From Rhabdonatronobacter sediminivivens (GTDB lineage Bacteria; Pseudomonadota; Alphaproteobacteria; Rhodobacterales; Rhodobacteraceae), in assembly GCF_013415485.1 (NCBI RefSeq), contig NZ_JACBXS010000004.1:94426-158425 (forward strand): a DNA stretch of 64,000 nt, read 5' to 3'. The notes beneath the pieces are model-generated. The model was not told the origin of the DNA. It did no database searches and worked only from the letters and a program-made list of their open reading frames with translations. Made by a program: the position numbers and the translations under genes. Within the stretch, counting starts at the first letter, position 1; each line of letters starts with the position of its first letter. Of the stretch, positions 25,717 to 33,741 are shown in pieces.

Positions 25717-26565
25717 TCACACCGCGCGCATCCGCACCGCATCGCCGGGCGCGGCACCGCCGTTGCGGCGAAAGGCGCTGGGGGTCTGGCCCGCATGCAA
25801 CTGGAAATTCCGGGTGAAATAGCCCGGCGTCGAATAGCCCAGCGCGCGGGCCACGTCCTGCACCGGCATCCGTGTATCCAGCAACAGGCGGCGGGCCTCG
25901 AACAGGCGGCGGTCCTGCAACAGGTCATGGGCGGTGCGCGCGCAACTGGCCTTGCAGGCGCGGGTCAGATGGGTCGGTGTCACCCCCAGCGCGCGGGCGT
26001 AATCGGCCACGCACAGCCCTGATCGGAACTCGCGCTCCAGCAATGCGGCATAGCGCGCGGCCAGGCGCTCCGAGGCGCGCAGCAGCCCCTCGCCGGTGTG
26101 GGCGTCCTCACGCTCATCCAGTTGCCGCGCGATCCAGACCCCCAGCAGCCCCAGATGATGCCGGGCCGCCACCATGCCGCCCGTCCGGGTGCTGGCCACT
26201 TCGCGCTGGATATTGTCGATGATTGCCGCCAGTTCGGACTGGTCGGATTTCTCGCGCAGGCGGAAGTGATGGGGCACCGATGGCAGGTCCAGCGCGCAGT
26301 CACGGCCGAAGAACACCGCCGCCCCGTTGGCCCGATGCGTGACGGCAAAGCCATGCATGGTATCGGGCGGCAGGAAGATGGCATTGTTGGCATGAAATCC
26401 GCGCGTGCGCCCGGCGATGGTGATCCGCCCCTGCCCCATGGAAAACCACAGCAGCACGGGTTCCCGCAGGGCGCGCATGGCCTCGACCTGCCAGCGCGGG
26501 CCGCCGGTCAGGCGGGACATGGGCTGCACGCGCAGCCGCGAGGGGGTTTCCGGGATCAGGGTCAT
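25717..26565 (-). CDS. AraC family transcriptional regulator
   Basis: A 282-residue regulator. The N-terminal part looks like a cupin sensor (FSMGQGRITIAGRTRGFHAN, FLPPDTMHGF). The C-terminal part has two helix-turn-helix motifs of the AraC type, ending MPVQDVARALGYSTPGYFTR and NFQLHAGQTPSAFRR. The effector and targets are unknown, as the neighbours (cysE, miaA) are housekeeping genes and it has no obvious divergent partner. It might control itself or distant genes. Confidence 0.88.
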   Translation of the reverse strand: MTLIPETPSRLRVQPMSRLTGGPRWQVEAMRALREPVLLWFSMGQGRITIAGRTRGFHANNAIFLPPDTMHGFAVTHRANGAAVFFGRDCALDLPSVPHHFRLREKSDQSELAAIIDNIQREVASTRTGGMVAARHHLGLLGVWIARQLDEREDAHTGEGLLRASERLAARYAALLEREFRSGLCVADYARALGVTPTHLTRACKASCARTAHDLLQDRRLFEARRLLLDTRMPVQDVARALGYSTPGYFTRNFQLHAGQTPSAFRRNGGAAPGDAVRMRAV

Positions 26566-26674
26566 GGCTGCCTTCTCCGCCGCGGACAGGCCCAGAGTAG
26601 GGACACCCGCCCGTCATCCAAAGCGGAATCTGCACGCAGGCGCCGGAATCCGGCTGCCCGGCGTGGCCAGCAGG

Positions 26675-27568
26675 TCACGGCAGCGTCACGCCCTGCCACC
26701 CCGCCATGCGGTTGCGAAACCAGGTCCGCTGGCGTTTGGCATATTGCCGGGTGGCACGGATGGCGGCATCGCGCGCCTGGGACAACGACATATGGCCCTG
26801 CAGATGGGCCACCAGCTCTGGCGCGCCGATGGCTCGGGCCCAGGGGGCGGCGGGGTCCCAGTCAGCCAGCACGGCGCGAACTTCCTCCAGCGCGCCCTGG
26901 GCCAGCATGGTGTCGAAGCGCGAATCGATTCGCGCGCCCAGCCACTCCGGGTCCGGGCGCAGCACCAGTGCGGCGGCCACTGCAGACAGGGGCAGCAGCG
27001 GCGCCGGGGTGTCCGCCTGCCAGTCGGCCAGCCCCCGCCCGGTGGCCGACAGAACCTCCCACGCGCGCTGGATGCGGGCGGGGTTGGCCCGGTCGATCTG
27101 CGCTGCAGTGGCCGCGTCCAGCTCTGCCAGCAGGGCGCCCGGACCTTCCGCCCGCAACCGGGCGGTGGCACGGTCCCGCACCGCGGCGGGCACCGGCGGG
27201 ATCGGCGCCAGCCCGCGGGTCAGGGCGTTGAAATACAGCCCCGTGCCCCCAACGATCACCGGGTTGGGATGATCGCGCAGCAGGGCTGCAACCTCGCGCA
27301 GCCAATGGCCTACGGAATAGTCGCCCCGGCCCACATGACCATAGAGCAGATGTGGCACCTGCCGGGTTTCGGCCCTGGACGGGCGCGCGGTCAGAACCCG
27401 CCACATACCATAGACCTGCAGCGCATCGGCATTGACCACCGCACGCCCCTGCCGCAGCGCCAGCCCCAGCGCCAGGGCCGATTTGCCGCTGGCGGTGGGT
27501 CCGGCCAGCAGCACCGGGCGGGCGGGGTCCGGGTCCGGCCCGGGCCAGGGGGGCTGCGCGCCGCTCAT
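26675..27568 (-). CDS. miaA: tRNA dimethylallyltransferase
   Basis: A 297-residue enzyme with the P-loop [17 protein letters not shown] near the N-terminus, NADALQVYG, and [10 protein letters not shown], all MiaA landmarks. It attaches a dimethylallyl group to A37 of tRNAs that read codons starting with U. The C-terminal part carries [15 protein letters not shown], the conserved tRNA-contacting segment. The MSGAQPPW start is chosen because the upstream extension lacks similarity. The gene is divergent from pyrH. Confidence 0.95.
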   Translation of the reverse strand: MSGAQPPWPGPDPDPARPVLLAGPTASGKSALALGLALRQGRAVVNADALQVYGMWRVLTARPSRAETRQVPHLLYGHVGRGDYSVGHWLREVAALLRDHPNPVIVGGTGLYFNALTRGLAPIPPVPAAVRDRATARLRAEGPGALLAELDAATAAQIDRANPARIQRAWEVLSATGRGLADWQADTPAPLLPLSAVAAALVLRPDPEWLGARIDSRFDTMLAQGALEEVRAVLADWDPAAPWARAIGAPELVAHLQGHMSLSQARDAAIRATRQYAKRQRTWFRNRMAGWQGVTLP

Positions 27569-27711
27569 GCGCGGGCCCTTGCGCGCTGGGCACCATCGCG
27601 CCCGGCGGCGCGCGCTTTCACGTTGAACACCGGCCCGTTTTCCGACATTTTCCGCCCTGATCCAGAATTCCCTTCTGCCGGCTGAGGCAGACACAACAAG
27701 GTGCCCGCCCC

Positions 27712-28464
27712 ATGCCCGATCCTGTGCCCGATTCTGCCTCCGAGAGCCAGACCAAGCCCGCCTATGCCCGCGTGATGCTGAAAATCTCGGGCGAGGCGCT
27801 GATGGGCGATCTGGGCTACGGGCTGCATCCGCCCACCGTCCAGCGCATCGCCGCCGAGGTGCAGGCCGTCCACCAGCTGGGCGTGGAGATCTGCATGGTC
27901 ATCGGCGGCGGCAACATCTTTCGCGGGCTGCAGGGCAGCGCACAGGGGATGGAACGGACCACCGCCGATTACATGGGGATGCTGGCCACGGTGATGAACG
28001 CGCTGGCCATGCAATCCGCGCTGGAGGCGCTGGGCATCCACACCCGCGTGATCAGCGCGATTCGCATGGATGAGGTGGCCGAGCCCTATATCCGCCGCCG
28101 CGCCGTGCGCCACCTGGAAAAGAAGCGCGTCTGCATCTTTGCCGGCGGCACCGGCAACCCCTATTTCACCACCGACACGGCGGCGGCCCTGCGCGCCTCG
28201 GAAATGGCCTGCGAGGCGATCTTCATGGGCAAGCAGGTCGATGGCATCTATGACAGCGACCCAAAGACCAACCCCGAGGCCAGGCGCTTTGACACCATCA
28301 CCTATGATGAGGTGCTGCGCAGCAACCTCAAGGTCATGGATGCCTCGGCCATTGCGCTGACCCGGGACAACCGGATGCCGCTGATCGTGTTCTCGCTGGA
28401 TGAACCCGGGGGCTTTCGCGGCATCCTGCGCGGTGAAGGCACCTATACCCGCGTCACGGTATGA
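27712..28464 (+). CDS. pyrH: UMP kinase
   Basis: A 250-residue bacterial UMP kinase of the amino acid kinase fold. Landmarks are [44 protein letters not shown], and [17 protein letters not shown], the UMP/ATP-binding loops. It phosphorylates UMP to UDP and is usually activated by GTP and inhibited by UTP. It starts the pyrH-frr-uppS-cdsA-dxr-rseP block, a conserved order in alphaproteobacteria. The first 15 residues are a non-conserved extension, common in this order. Confidence 0.96.
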   Translation: MPDPVPDSASESQTKPAYARVMLKISGEALMGDLGYGLHPPTVQRIAAEVQAVHQLGVEICMVIGGGNIFRGLQGSAQGMERTTADYMGMLATVMNALAMQSALEALGIHTRVISAIRMDEVAEPYIRRRAVRHLEKKRVCIFAGGTGNPYFTTDTAAALRASEMACEAIFMGKQVDGIYDSDPKTNPEARRFDTITYDEVLRSNLKVMDASAIALTRDNRMPLIVFSLDEPGGFRGILRGEGTYTRVTV

Positions 28465-28563
28465 CCCCCTGCACCCGGGCTGTTGTGCCGAATCGAACTG
28501 GTCTATAACGCAGACAAAACGGGTGCTGTGATACACGGTGCCATGAAGGAAAGAGTGCAAGAC

Positions 28564-29130
28564 ATGTCCGACAACGATCTGGAAATCGATCTTGATGACC
28601 TGGAACGGCGCATGGATGGCGCCATGGCCTCGCTGCGGTCCGAATTCGGCTCACTGCGCACGGGGCGCGCCTCGGCGTCGATGGTGGAGCCGGTGATGGT
28701 CGAAGCCTATGGCCAGATGACCCCCATCAACCAGGTGGGCACCGTCAACGTGCCGGAACCGCGCATGGTCACCATCAATGTCTGGGACAAATCCCTGGTG
28801 GGCAAGGTGGAGAAAGCCATCCGCGAAAGCGGGCTGGGGATCAACCCGCAGCTCAACGGCACCATCATCATGCTGCCCATCCCCGAGCTGAACGAGGAAC
28901 GCCGCCGCGAACTGACCCGGGTGGCCGCGCAATATGCCGAACACGCGCGGGTGGCCGTGCGCAACGTGCGCCGCGACGGGATGGACCAGATCAAGAAGGC
29001 CAAGACCGCCGGCATGAGCGAAGACGAACAGAAACTGTGGTCCGAGGAAATCCAGACCCTGACCGACCGTTTCATCAGCAATATCGACAAGGCGCTTGAA
29101 AACAAGCAGACGGAAATCATGCAGGTCTGA
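28564..29130 (+). CDS. frr: Ribosome recycling factor
   Basis: A 188-residue protein, normal length for RRF. The conserved stretches [20 protein letters not shown] and [20 protein letters not shown] are clear, as is the C-terminal helix. With EF-G it splits the post-termination ribosome. The ATG giving MSDNDLEID is chosen by comparison with relatives; an in-frame ATG 21 bases earlier is possible. It follows pyrH by 99 bases. Confidence 0.96.
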   Translation: MSDNDLEIDLDDLERRMDGAMASLRSEFGSLRTGRASASMVEPVMVEAYGQMTPINQVGTVNVPEPRMVTINVWDKSLVGKVEKAIRESGLGINPQLNGTIIMLPIPELNEERRRELTRVAAQYAEHARVAVRNVRRDGMDQIKKAKTAGMSEDEQKLWSEEIQTLTDRFISNIDKALENKQTEIMQV

Positions 29131-29159
29131 CCCTGCCCAGCGAAAGCGGCATTTTGAAC

Positions 29160-29900
29160 ATGAGTTTTGACCAGCCGGCCGAAGGCGAAGACCCGGCCCT
29201 GACCAACCGCCTGCATGTGGCGGTGATCATGGACGGCAACGGCCGCTGGGCCCAGGAACGTGGCTGGCCGCGGCTGGTGGGGCATCGCAAGGGTGCCGAA
29301 CGGGTGCGTCAACTGGTCCGCGCCTGCCCCGAAGTCGGCATCCGCTACCTCACCCTCTATGCCTTTTCGACCGAGAACTGGAAACGCTCCACCGAGGAAG
29401 TTCTGGGCCTGATGTCGCTGTTCGCGCGCTACATCAAGCGTGAGGCCGACCGTATGGCGCGCGAAGGCGTGCGCATGCGCATCATCGGGGACCGCAGCAA
29501 GCTGGACCCGAAGCTGGGCGCCATCTTCGACTGGATCGAGGCCGAGACCGCCAGCAATGACCGCGTGCATCTGACCGTGGCCATCAATTACGGCGGGCGC
29601 GATGAAATCCGCCGCGCCACCTGCGCCATCGCCGAAAAGGTGCGCGACGGCAGGCTGGACCCCGCGCAGATCACAGATGCCACCATCAGCGCGCATCTGG
29701 ACACCCATGCCCTGCCCAACCCTGACCTGGTGGTGCGGACCTCGGGCGAGTTGCGGACCTCGAATTTCCTGGCCTGGCAGGCGGCCTATGCGGAATATGC
29801 CTTCACCGAAACGCTCTGGCCGGATTTCACCCCGGAAAAGATGACCGAAATCCTGCACGAATTCGGCCTGCGCGAACGCCGCTTTGGCGGGGCGAAGTAA
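29160..29900 (+). CDS. uppS: Undecaprenyl diphosphate synthase
   Basis: A 246-residue cis-prenyltransferase. AVIMDGNGRWAQERG contains the catalytic aspartate (D25) and GNGRW motif; LTLYAFSTENWKR and PDLVVRTSGELRTSNF are the other conserved regions. It condenses isopentenyl units into the C55 lipid carrier for cell wall synthesis. The ATG start is preceded by a weak ribosome binding site, and a TTG two codons upstream is possible. Its TAA stop shares one base with the cdsA ATG, so the two genes are coupled. Confidence 0.95.
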   Translation: MSFDQPAEGEDPALTNRLHVAVIMDGNGRWAQERGWPRLVGHRKGAERVRQLVRACPEVGIRYLTLYAFSTENWKRSTEEVLGLMSLFARYIKREADRMAREGVRMRIIGDRSKLDPKLGAIFDWIEAETASNDRVHLTVAINYGGRDEIRRATCAIAEKVRDGRLDPAQITDATISAHLDTHALPNPDLVVRTSGELRTSNFLAWQAAYAEYAFTETLWPDFTPEKMTEILHEFGLRERRFGGAK

Positions 29901-30694
29901 TGGCGGCCAGCTTCGGCGATCTGCGCGACCGCACGCTGTCCGGGGTTGCCATGGCCGCCATCGGTATCGGCGCGGTCTGGGCCGGGGGCTGGGTGTTTCA
30001 GGGGCTGGTGGGCGTGCTGGTGGCGCTGATGGTCTGGGAACTGGCCCGGATGCTGGATGCGGGCGCCCCCTTCGGCAAGGCCGAGGCCAGCGGCTTCAGC
30101 GCCGGGGTGGCGCTGCTGGTCTTTGTCAATCAGCTCTCCGGGCTGGCGCTGCTGGGGGTGCTGGCCCTGGCCGTGGCATTGCTGGCCTGGCGCTTTGCCC
30201 GGGACCGGGCGCTTGCAGGGGGCTATCTGGCGCTGATCCTGCTGGCGGGGCTGGCGCTGATCGTCATGCGCGGGGCCTTTGGCTGGGAATGGGTGCTGTG
30301 GCTGGTGCTGGTGGTGATCGGCTCGGACGTGGGCGGGTATTTTGCGGGCCGCATGTTCGGCGGGCCAAAGCTCTGGCCCCGGGTCAGCCCGAAAAAGACC
30401 TGGTCCGGCACCGTGGCGGGCTGGGTTCTGGCGCTGGGGGTGGGCTGGGCGATGATGGGCCCGCTGGGCGCGGGGTCGGGGATCTTGCTGGCCTCGGTGC
30501 TGCTGGCCATGGCCGGTCAGGCGGGCGACATCGCCGAAAGCGCGCTGAAGCGCCATGCGGGGGTCAAGGACAGCTCGGCGCTGATCCCCGGCCATGGCGG
30601 GTTCATGGACCGCTTTGACGCCATGATCACCGCGGCGGTGATGTTCCTGCTGCTGGCCGAAACCGGCGTGATCGGCGCGGTGATCCTTGACTGA
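29900..30694 (+). CDS. cdsA: Phosphatidate cytidylyltransferase
   Basis: A 264-residue polytopic membrane enzyme. The CDP-alcohol signature is visible near the C-terminus: AMAGQAGDIAESALKR and DSSALIPGHGGFMDRFDAM, together with SDVGGYFAGRMFGGPKLWPR and SPKKTWSG. It makes CDP-diacylglycerol from phosphatidate and CTP at the inner membrane. It is coupled to uppS by a one-base overlap and precedes dxr closely. Confidence 0.95.
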   Translation: MAASFGDLRDRTLSGVAMAAIGIGAVWAGGWVFQGLVGVLVALMVWELARMLDAGAPFGKAEASGFSAGVALLVFVNQLSGLALLGVLALAVALLAWRFARDRALAGGYLALILLAGLALIVMRGAFGWEWVLWLVLVVIGSDVGGYFAGRMFGGPKLWPRVSPKKTWSGTVAGWVLALGVGWAMMGPLGAGSGILLASVLLAMAGQAGDIAESALKRHAGVKDSSALIPGHGGFMDRFDAMITAAVMFLLLAETGVIGAVILD

Positions 30695-30704
30695 GGCGGG
30701 GACG

Positions 30705-31877
30705 ATGCGGCGGGTTTCGGTCTTTGGCGCCACCGGCTCCATCGGCGAAAGCACCTTTGATCTGTTACAGCGCCGCAGCGACGTGACCACCGTGGCGCTG
30801 AGCGGCGGGCGCAACGTGGCCCGCCTGGCCGAACAGGCCCGCGCGCTGGGGGCGGAACTGGCCGTCACCGCCTTTGACGATTGCTACGCCGATCTGAAAT
30901 CCGCGCTCTCGGGCAGCGGGATCGAGGCTGCCGCCGGTACGGCCGCCGTGATCGAGGCCGCCGAGCGCCCCGCCGATTGGGTCATGTCCGCCATCGTCGG
31001 CGCCGCCGGGCTGGCCCCCGGCCTGCGCGCGCTGGAGCGTGGCGCCACTCTGGCCTTGGCCAACAAGGAATCGCTGGTCACCGCCGGGCCACTGGTCATG
31101 GCCACCGCCCGCGCCCATGGCGGCACCATCCTGCCCGTGGACAGCGAACATTCGGCCGTGTTCCAGGCGCTGGTGGGCGAGGATATCGCGGCGGTGGAGC
31201 GGGTGATCATCACCGCCTCGGGGGGGCCGTTCCGGGACTGGCCCGCCAGCCGCATGGCCCGCGCCACGCTGGAAGAGGCGATGAACCACCCCAGCTGGTC
31301 CATGGGCCAGCGCATCACCATCGACAGCGCGTCACTGTTCAACAAGGCGCTGGAACTCATTGAAACGCGGGAGTTCTTCGGGATCGACCCGGCGCGGATC
31401 GAGGTGCTGGTCCACCCGCAATCGCTGATCCACGCGCTGGTGGGCTTCAGTGATGGCGCGCTGATGGCCCATATCGGCCCCGCCGACATGCGCCACGCCA
31501 TCGGCTACGCGCTGAACTGGCCCGCCCGCGGCCCGGTGCCGGTAGAGCGGCTGGACCTGGCCCGAATCGGCCAGCTGAGCTTCGAGGCCCCCGACCCCAA
31601 GCGCTTCCCCGCGCTGCGCCTGGCGCGTGAGGTGATGGACACCGGCGGACACGCAGGCGCCGCCTTCAACGCCGCCAAGGAGGTTGCGCTGGACCATTTC
31701 ATCGCGCGGCAGATCGGCTTTGCGGATATGGCGGCCCTGGTGGCGGCCACGCTGGAGCACCTTGCCGCAGGCCCGGACCTGGCCGCGCCGGTAAAAAGCC
31801 TTGATACCGTGCAGGCCATGGACCACATGGCAAGACAGACCGCCAGGGCGCTGATCGCCAGCGGCGGCATTCGCTGA
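30705..31877 (+). CDS. dxr: 1-deoxy-D-xylulose 5-phosphate reductoisomerase
   Basis: A 390-residue enzyme of the MEP isoprenoid pathway. VSVFGATGSIGESTFDLL is the NADPH-binding motif; ALANKESLVTAG, VDSEHSAVFQ (metal ligands D and E) and the loop ASGGPFRDW complete the active site. It converts DXP to MEP with NADPH. The ATG follows a GAGGCGGGG ribosome binding site; a TTG start overlapping cdsA is less likely. Together with uppS this groups isoprenoid supply and use in one operon. Confidence 0.96.
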   Translation: MRRVSVFGATGSIGESTFDLLQRRSDVTTVALSGGRNVARLAEQARALGAELAVTAFDDCYADLKSALSGSGIEAAAGTAAVIEAAERPADWVMSAIVGAAGLAPGLRALERGATLALANKESLVTAGPLVMATARAHGGTILPVDSEHSAVFQALVGEDIAAVERVIITASGGPFRDWPASRMARATLEEAMNHPSWSMGQRITIDSASLFNKALELIETREFFGIDPARIEVLVHPQSLIHALVGFSDGALMAHIGPADMRHAIGYALNWPARGPVPVERLDLARIGQLSFEAPDPKRFPALRLAREVMDTGGHAGAAFNAAKEVALDHFIARQIGFADMAALVAATLEHLAAGPDLAAPVKSLDTVQAMDHMARQTARALIASGGIR

Positions 31878-31893
31878 ACGCAGGAGCAAGCTA

Positions 31894-33231
31894 TTGGATT
31901 TCATGGGGCTGTTGCCGTCCTTCGGCAGTTTCTTCTTCACCCTGGCGGCCTTTGTGGTGGCGCTGTCGATCATCGTGGCGGTGCATGAATACGGCCATTA
32001 CATCATCGGACGCTGGTCGGGGATCCATGCGGATGTGTTCTCCATCGGCTTCGGCCCGGTGCTGCTGAAAGGCACCGACAAGCGCGGCACGCAATGGCAG
32101 ATCGCCGCCATTCCGCTGGGGGGCTATGTCAAATTCGCAGGCGATGCCGATGCGGCATCAAGCGGGGCGGATGATGCGGCCATGGCAGAGATGGATGCGA
32201 AGGCGCGGCGGCGCACCATGCATGGCGCGCCCCTCTGGGCACGCGCGGCCACGGTGGCGGCGGGGCCGGTGTTCAACTTCATCTTCGCCATCCTGGTGTT
32301 CGGCGGCTACATGATGGTGCAGGGCGTGGCCACCGATGACCCGGTGATCGGCGAGATCGCCCCCCTGCCCACCGAAGGGATCGAGTTGCGCCCGGGCGAC
32401 CGCATCCTGGCCGTGAATGGGGTCGAGGCCGAGAGCCTTTCGGAATTCTACACCGCAGCCGAGGCGCTGGCGCCATCCGAACTGGTTCCCTATCGTGTGC
32501 TGCGCGGCGGTCAGGTGATCGAGGTCGCAGGCCCCTATCCGCAGCCGCCGCTGGTGGGATCGGTCAGCCCGCAGTCGGCCGCGCGCACGGCCGGGCTGCG
32601 CGCAGGCGATGTGATCATCTCGGCCAATGGTGAGCGCATGCTGGCCTTTGCAGACCTGCGGGTGGCCACCGATGCCTCGGGCGGGGAGCCGATGCAACTG
32701 GAGGTCTGGCGCGATGGCACCGTGTTCGAGGTTGACCTGGCCCCGCGCAGCACCGACCTGCCCCTGCCCGGCGGCGGGTTCGAGACCCGCTGGCTGATCG
32801 GCCTGACCTCGGGGTCGGTCTTCGACCACGCCACCCGCACCCCGGGCCTGCTGGAGGCCACGGCCATGGCCAGCGCCCAGACCTGGCTGGTGATCCGCAC
32901 CAGCCTTGAGGGGCTGTATTACATGGTCACAGGCGTGATCAGCACCTGCAACATCGCCGGTCCCATCGGCATCGCCGAGACCTCCGCCGCCATGGCCAGC
33001 GACGGGCTGTCGGATTTCATCTGGTTCATCGCGGTGCTGTCGGTGGCGGTGGGGCTGCTGAACCTGTTTCCCATTCCCATCCTTGATGGGGGTCATCTGG
33101 TGTTTCACGCATGGGAGGCCGTGACCGGCAAACCACCTTCGGACCGCGCACTCCGGATCCTGATGAGCATCGGCTTCGCACTGCTGATCACGCTGATGGT
33201 CTTTGCACTGACCAACGACCTGTTCTGCTGA
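31894..33231 (+). CDS. rseP: Site-2 protease RseP
   Basis: A 445-residue membrane metalloprotease. The zinc motif HEYGH (H31, E32, H35) lies in the first membrane helix, and NLFPIPILDGGHLV in a later helix supplies the third ligand. Two PDZ-like regions lie between (VNGVEAESLSEF and ISANGERMLAF). It cleaves anti-sigma factors in the membrane. A TTG start is chosen because AGGAG lies seven bases upstream and MDFMGLLPSFG aligns with relatives; ATG three codons later is the alternative. The usual downstream gene bamA is missing here; a large hairpin follows instead. Confidence 0.93.
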   Translation: MDFMGLLPSFGSFFFTLAAFVVALSIIVAVHEYGHYIIGRWSGIHADVFSIGFGPVLLKGTDKRGTQWQIAAIPLGGYVKFAGDADAASSGADDAAMAEMDAKARRRTMHGAPLWARAATVAAGPVFNFIFAILVFGGYMMVQGVATDDPVIGEIAPLPTEGIELRPGDRILAVNGVEAESLSEFYTAAEALAPSELVPYRVLRGGQVIEVAGPYPQPPLVGSVSPQSAARTAGLRAGDVIISANGERMLAFADLRVATDASGGEPMQLEVWRDGTVFEVDLAPRSTDLPLPGGGFETRWLIGLTSGSVFDHATRTPGLLEATAMASAQTWLVIRTSLEGLYYMVTGVISTCNIAGPIGIAETSAAMASDGLSDFIWFIAVLSVAVGLLNLFPIPILDGGHLVFHAWEAVTGKPPSDRALRILMSIGFALLITLMVFALTNDLFC

Positions 33232-33234
33232 CGC

Positions 33235-33308
33235 CCCCCCTGCGCGCCGCCTGGGCGGACCGCCCCACCCACCCACCCTGCGCTCCGCCCAGGCGGCGCG
33301 CAGGGGGG
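33235..33308. repeat. Hairpin with quadruplex motif in the loop (copy 2), 25-bp perfect stem
   Basis: The arms 33235-33259 and 33284-33308 are perfectly complementary over 25 bp. The 24-base loop holds CCC at 33264-33266, 33268-33270, 33272-33274 and 33276-33278, i.e. (GGGT)3GGG on the minus strand. It begins four bases after the rseP stop and ends five bases before the stop of the next, convergent gene, so it may serve both. Confidence 0.85.
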
Positions 33309-33312
33309 CTGC

Positions 33313-33609
33313 TCATGGAGGGCATCGGTGCGTGTGCAGGTCCAGAAGCGTTTCGATCACCATCAGCATGGCGGCCAGATATGCCGGGTCACCCGCCGCG
33401 GGTTCGGGACCGGGATCATGGCGCAAGGCCGCGGCCATGAGCGTCCCGTTGCCCAGCGCCGGATGGACCCGAGACCACAGGCGGCGATAGCGGTCGGCGC
33501 GCTGTGCGTCGGTGATGATTGCGCGCAGCACCTCAGGACGCGCGTCCTGGGGTGTCACCATCAGCACCCGCGCGGTGGCGGCAATATCTCCATGGGTTAC
33601 CGGACGCAT
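33313..33609 (-). CDS. Conserved hypothetical protein beside the GTA cluster
   Basis: A 98-residue protein starting MRPVTHGDIAATARVLM, with WSRVHPALGNGTLMAAALRH in the middle and a hydrophobic C-terminal helix (YLAAMLMVIETLLDLH). The pattern is one I recognise as conserved in Rhodobacterales next to GTA genes, but no function is known. It sits alone between two quadruplex hairpins and reads in the same direction as the GTA genes. An ATG nine bases earlier (33618) is possible. No signal peptide or enzymatic motif is visible. Confidence 0.65.
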   Translation of the reverse strand: MRPVTHGDIAATARVLMVTPQDARPEVLRAIITDAQRADRYRRLWSRVHPALGNGTLMAAALRHDPGPEPAAGDPAYLAAMLMVIETLLDLHTHRCPP

Positions 33610-33650
33610 CGCCACCATCCGTCTGCGCGGCACTGGCACCCCGCACACCA

Positions 33651-33732
33651 CCGCCCCGTTGCGCCAAGGGGTCCGGGGCGCGCATGGGTGGGTGGGTGGG
33701 CGCGACACGGGGCGCTTGGCGCAACGGGGCGG
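33651..33732. repeat. Hairpin with quadruplex motif in the loop (copy 3), 18-bp perfect stem
   Basis: Arms CCGCCCCGTTGCGCCAAG (33651-33668) and its exact complement (33715-33732) enclose a 46-base loop with GGGTGGGTGGGTGGG at 33686-33700 on the plus strand. It begins nine bases past the stop of GTA gene g15, whose transcript therefore carries the C-rich version, as in the other two copies. Confidence 0.82.
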
Positions 33733-33741
33733 GACACGCGG

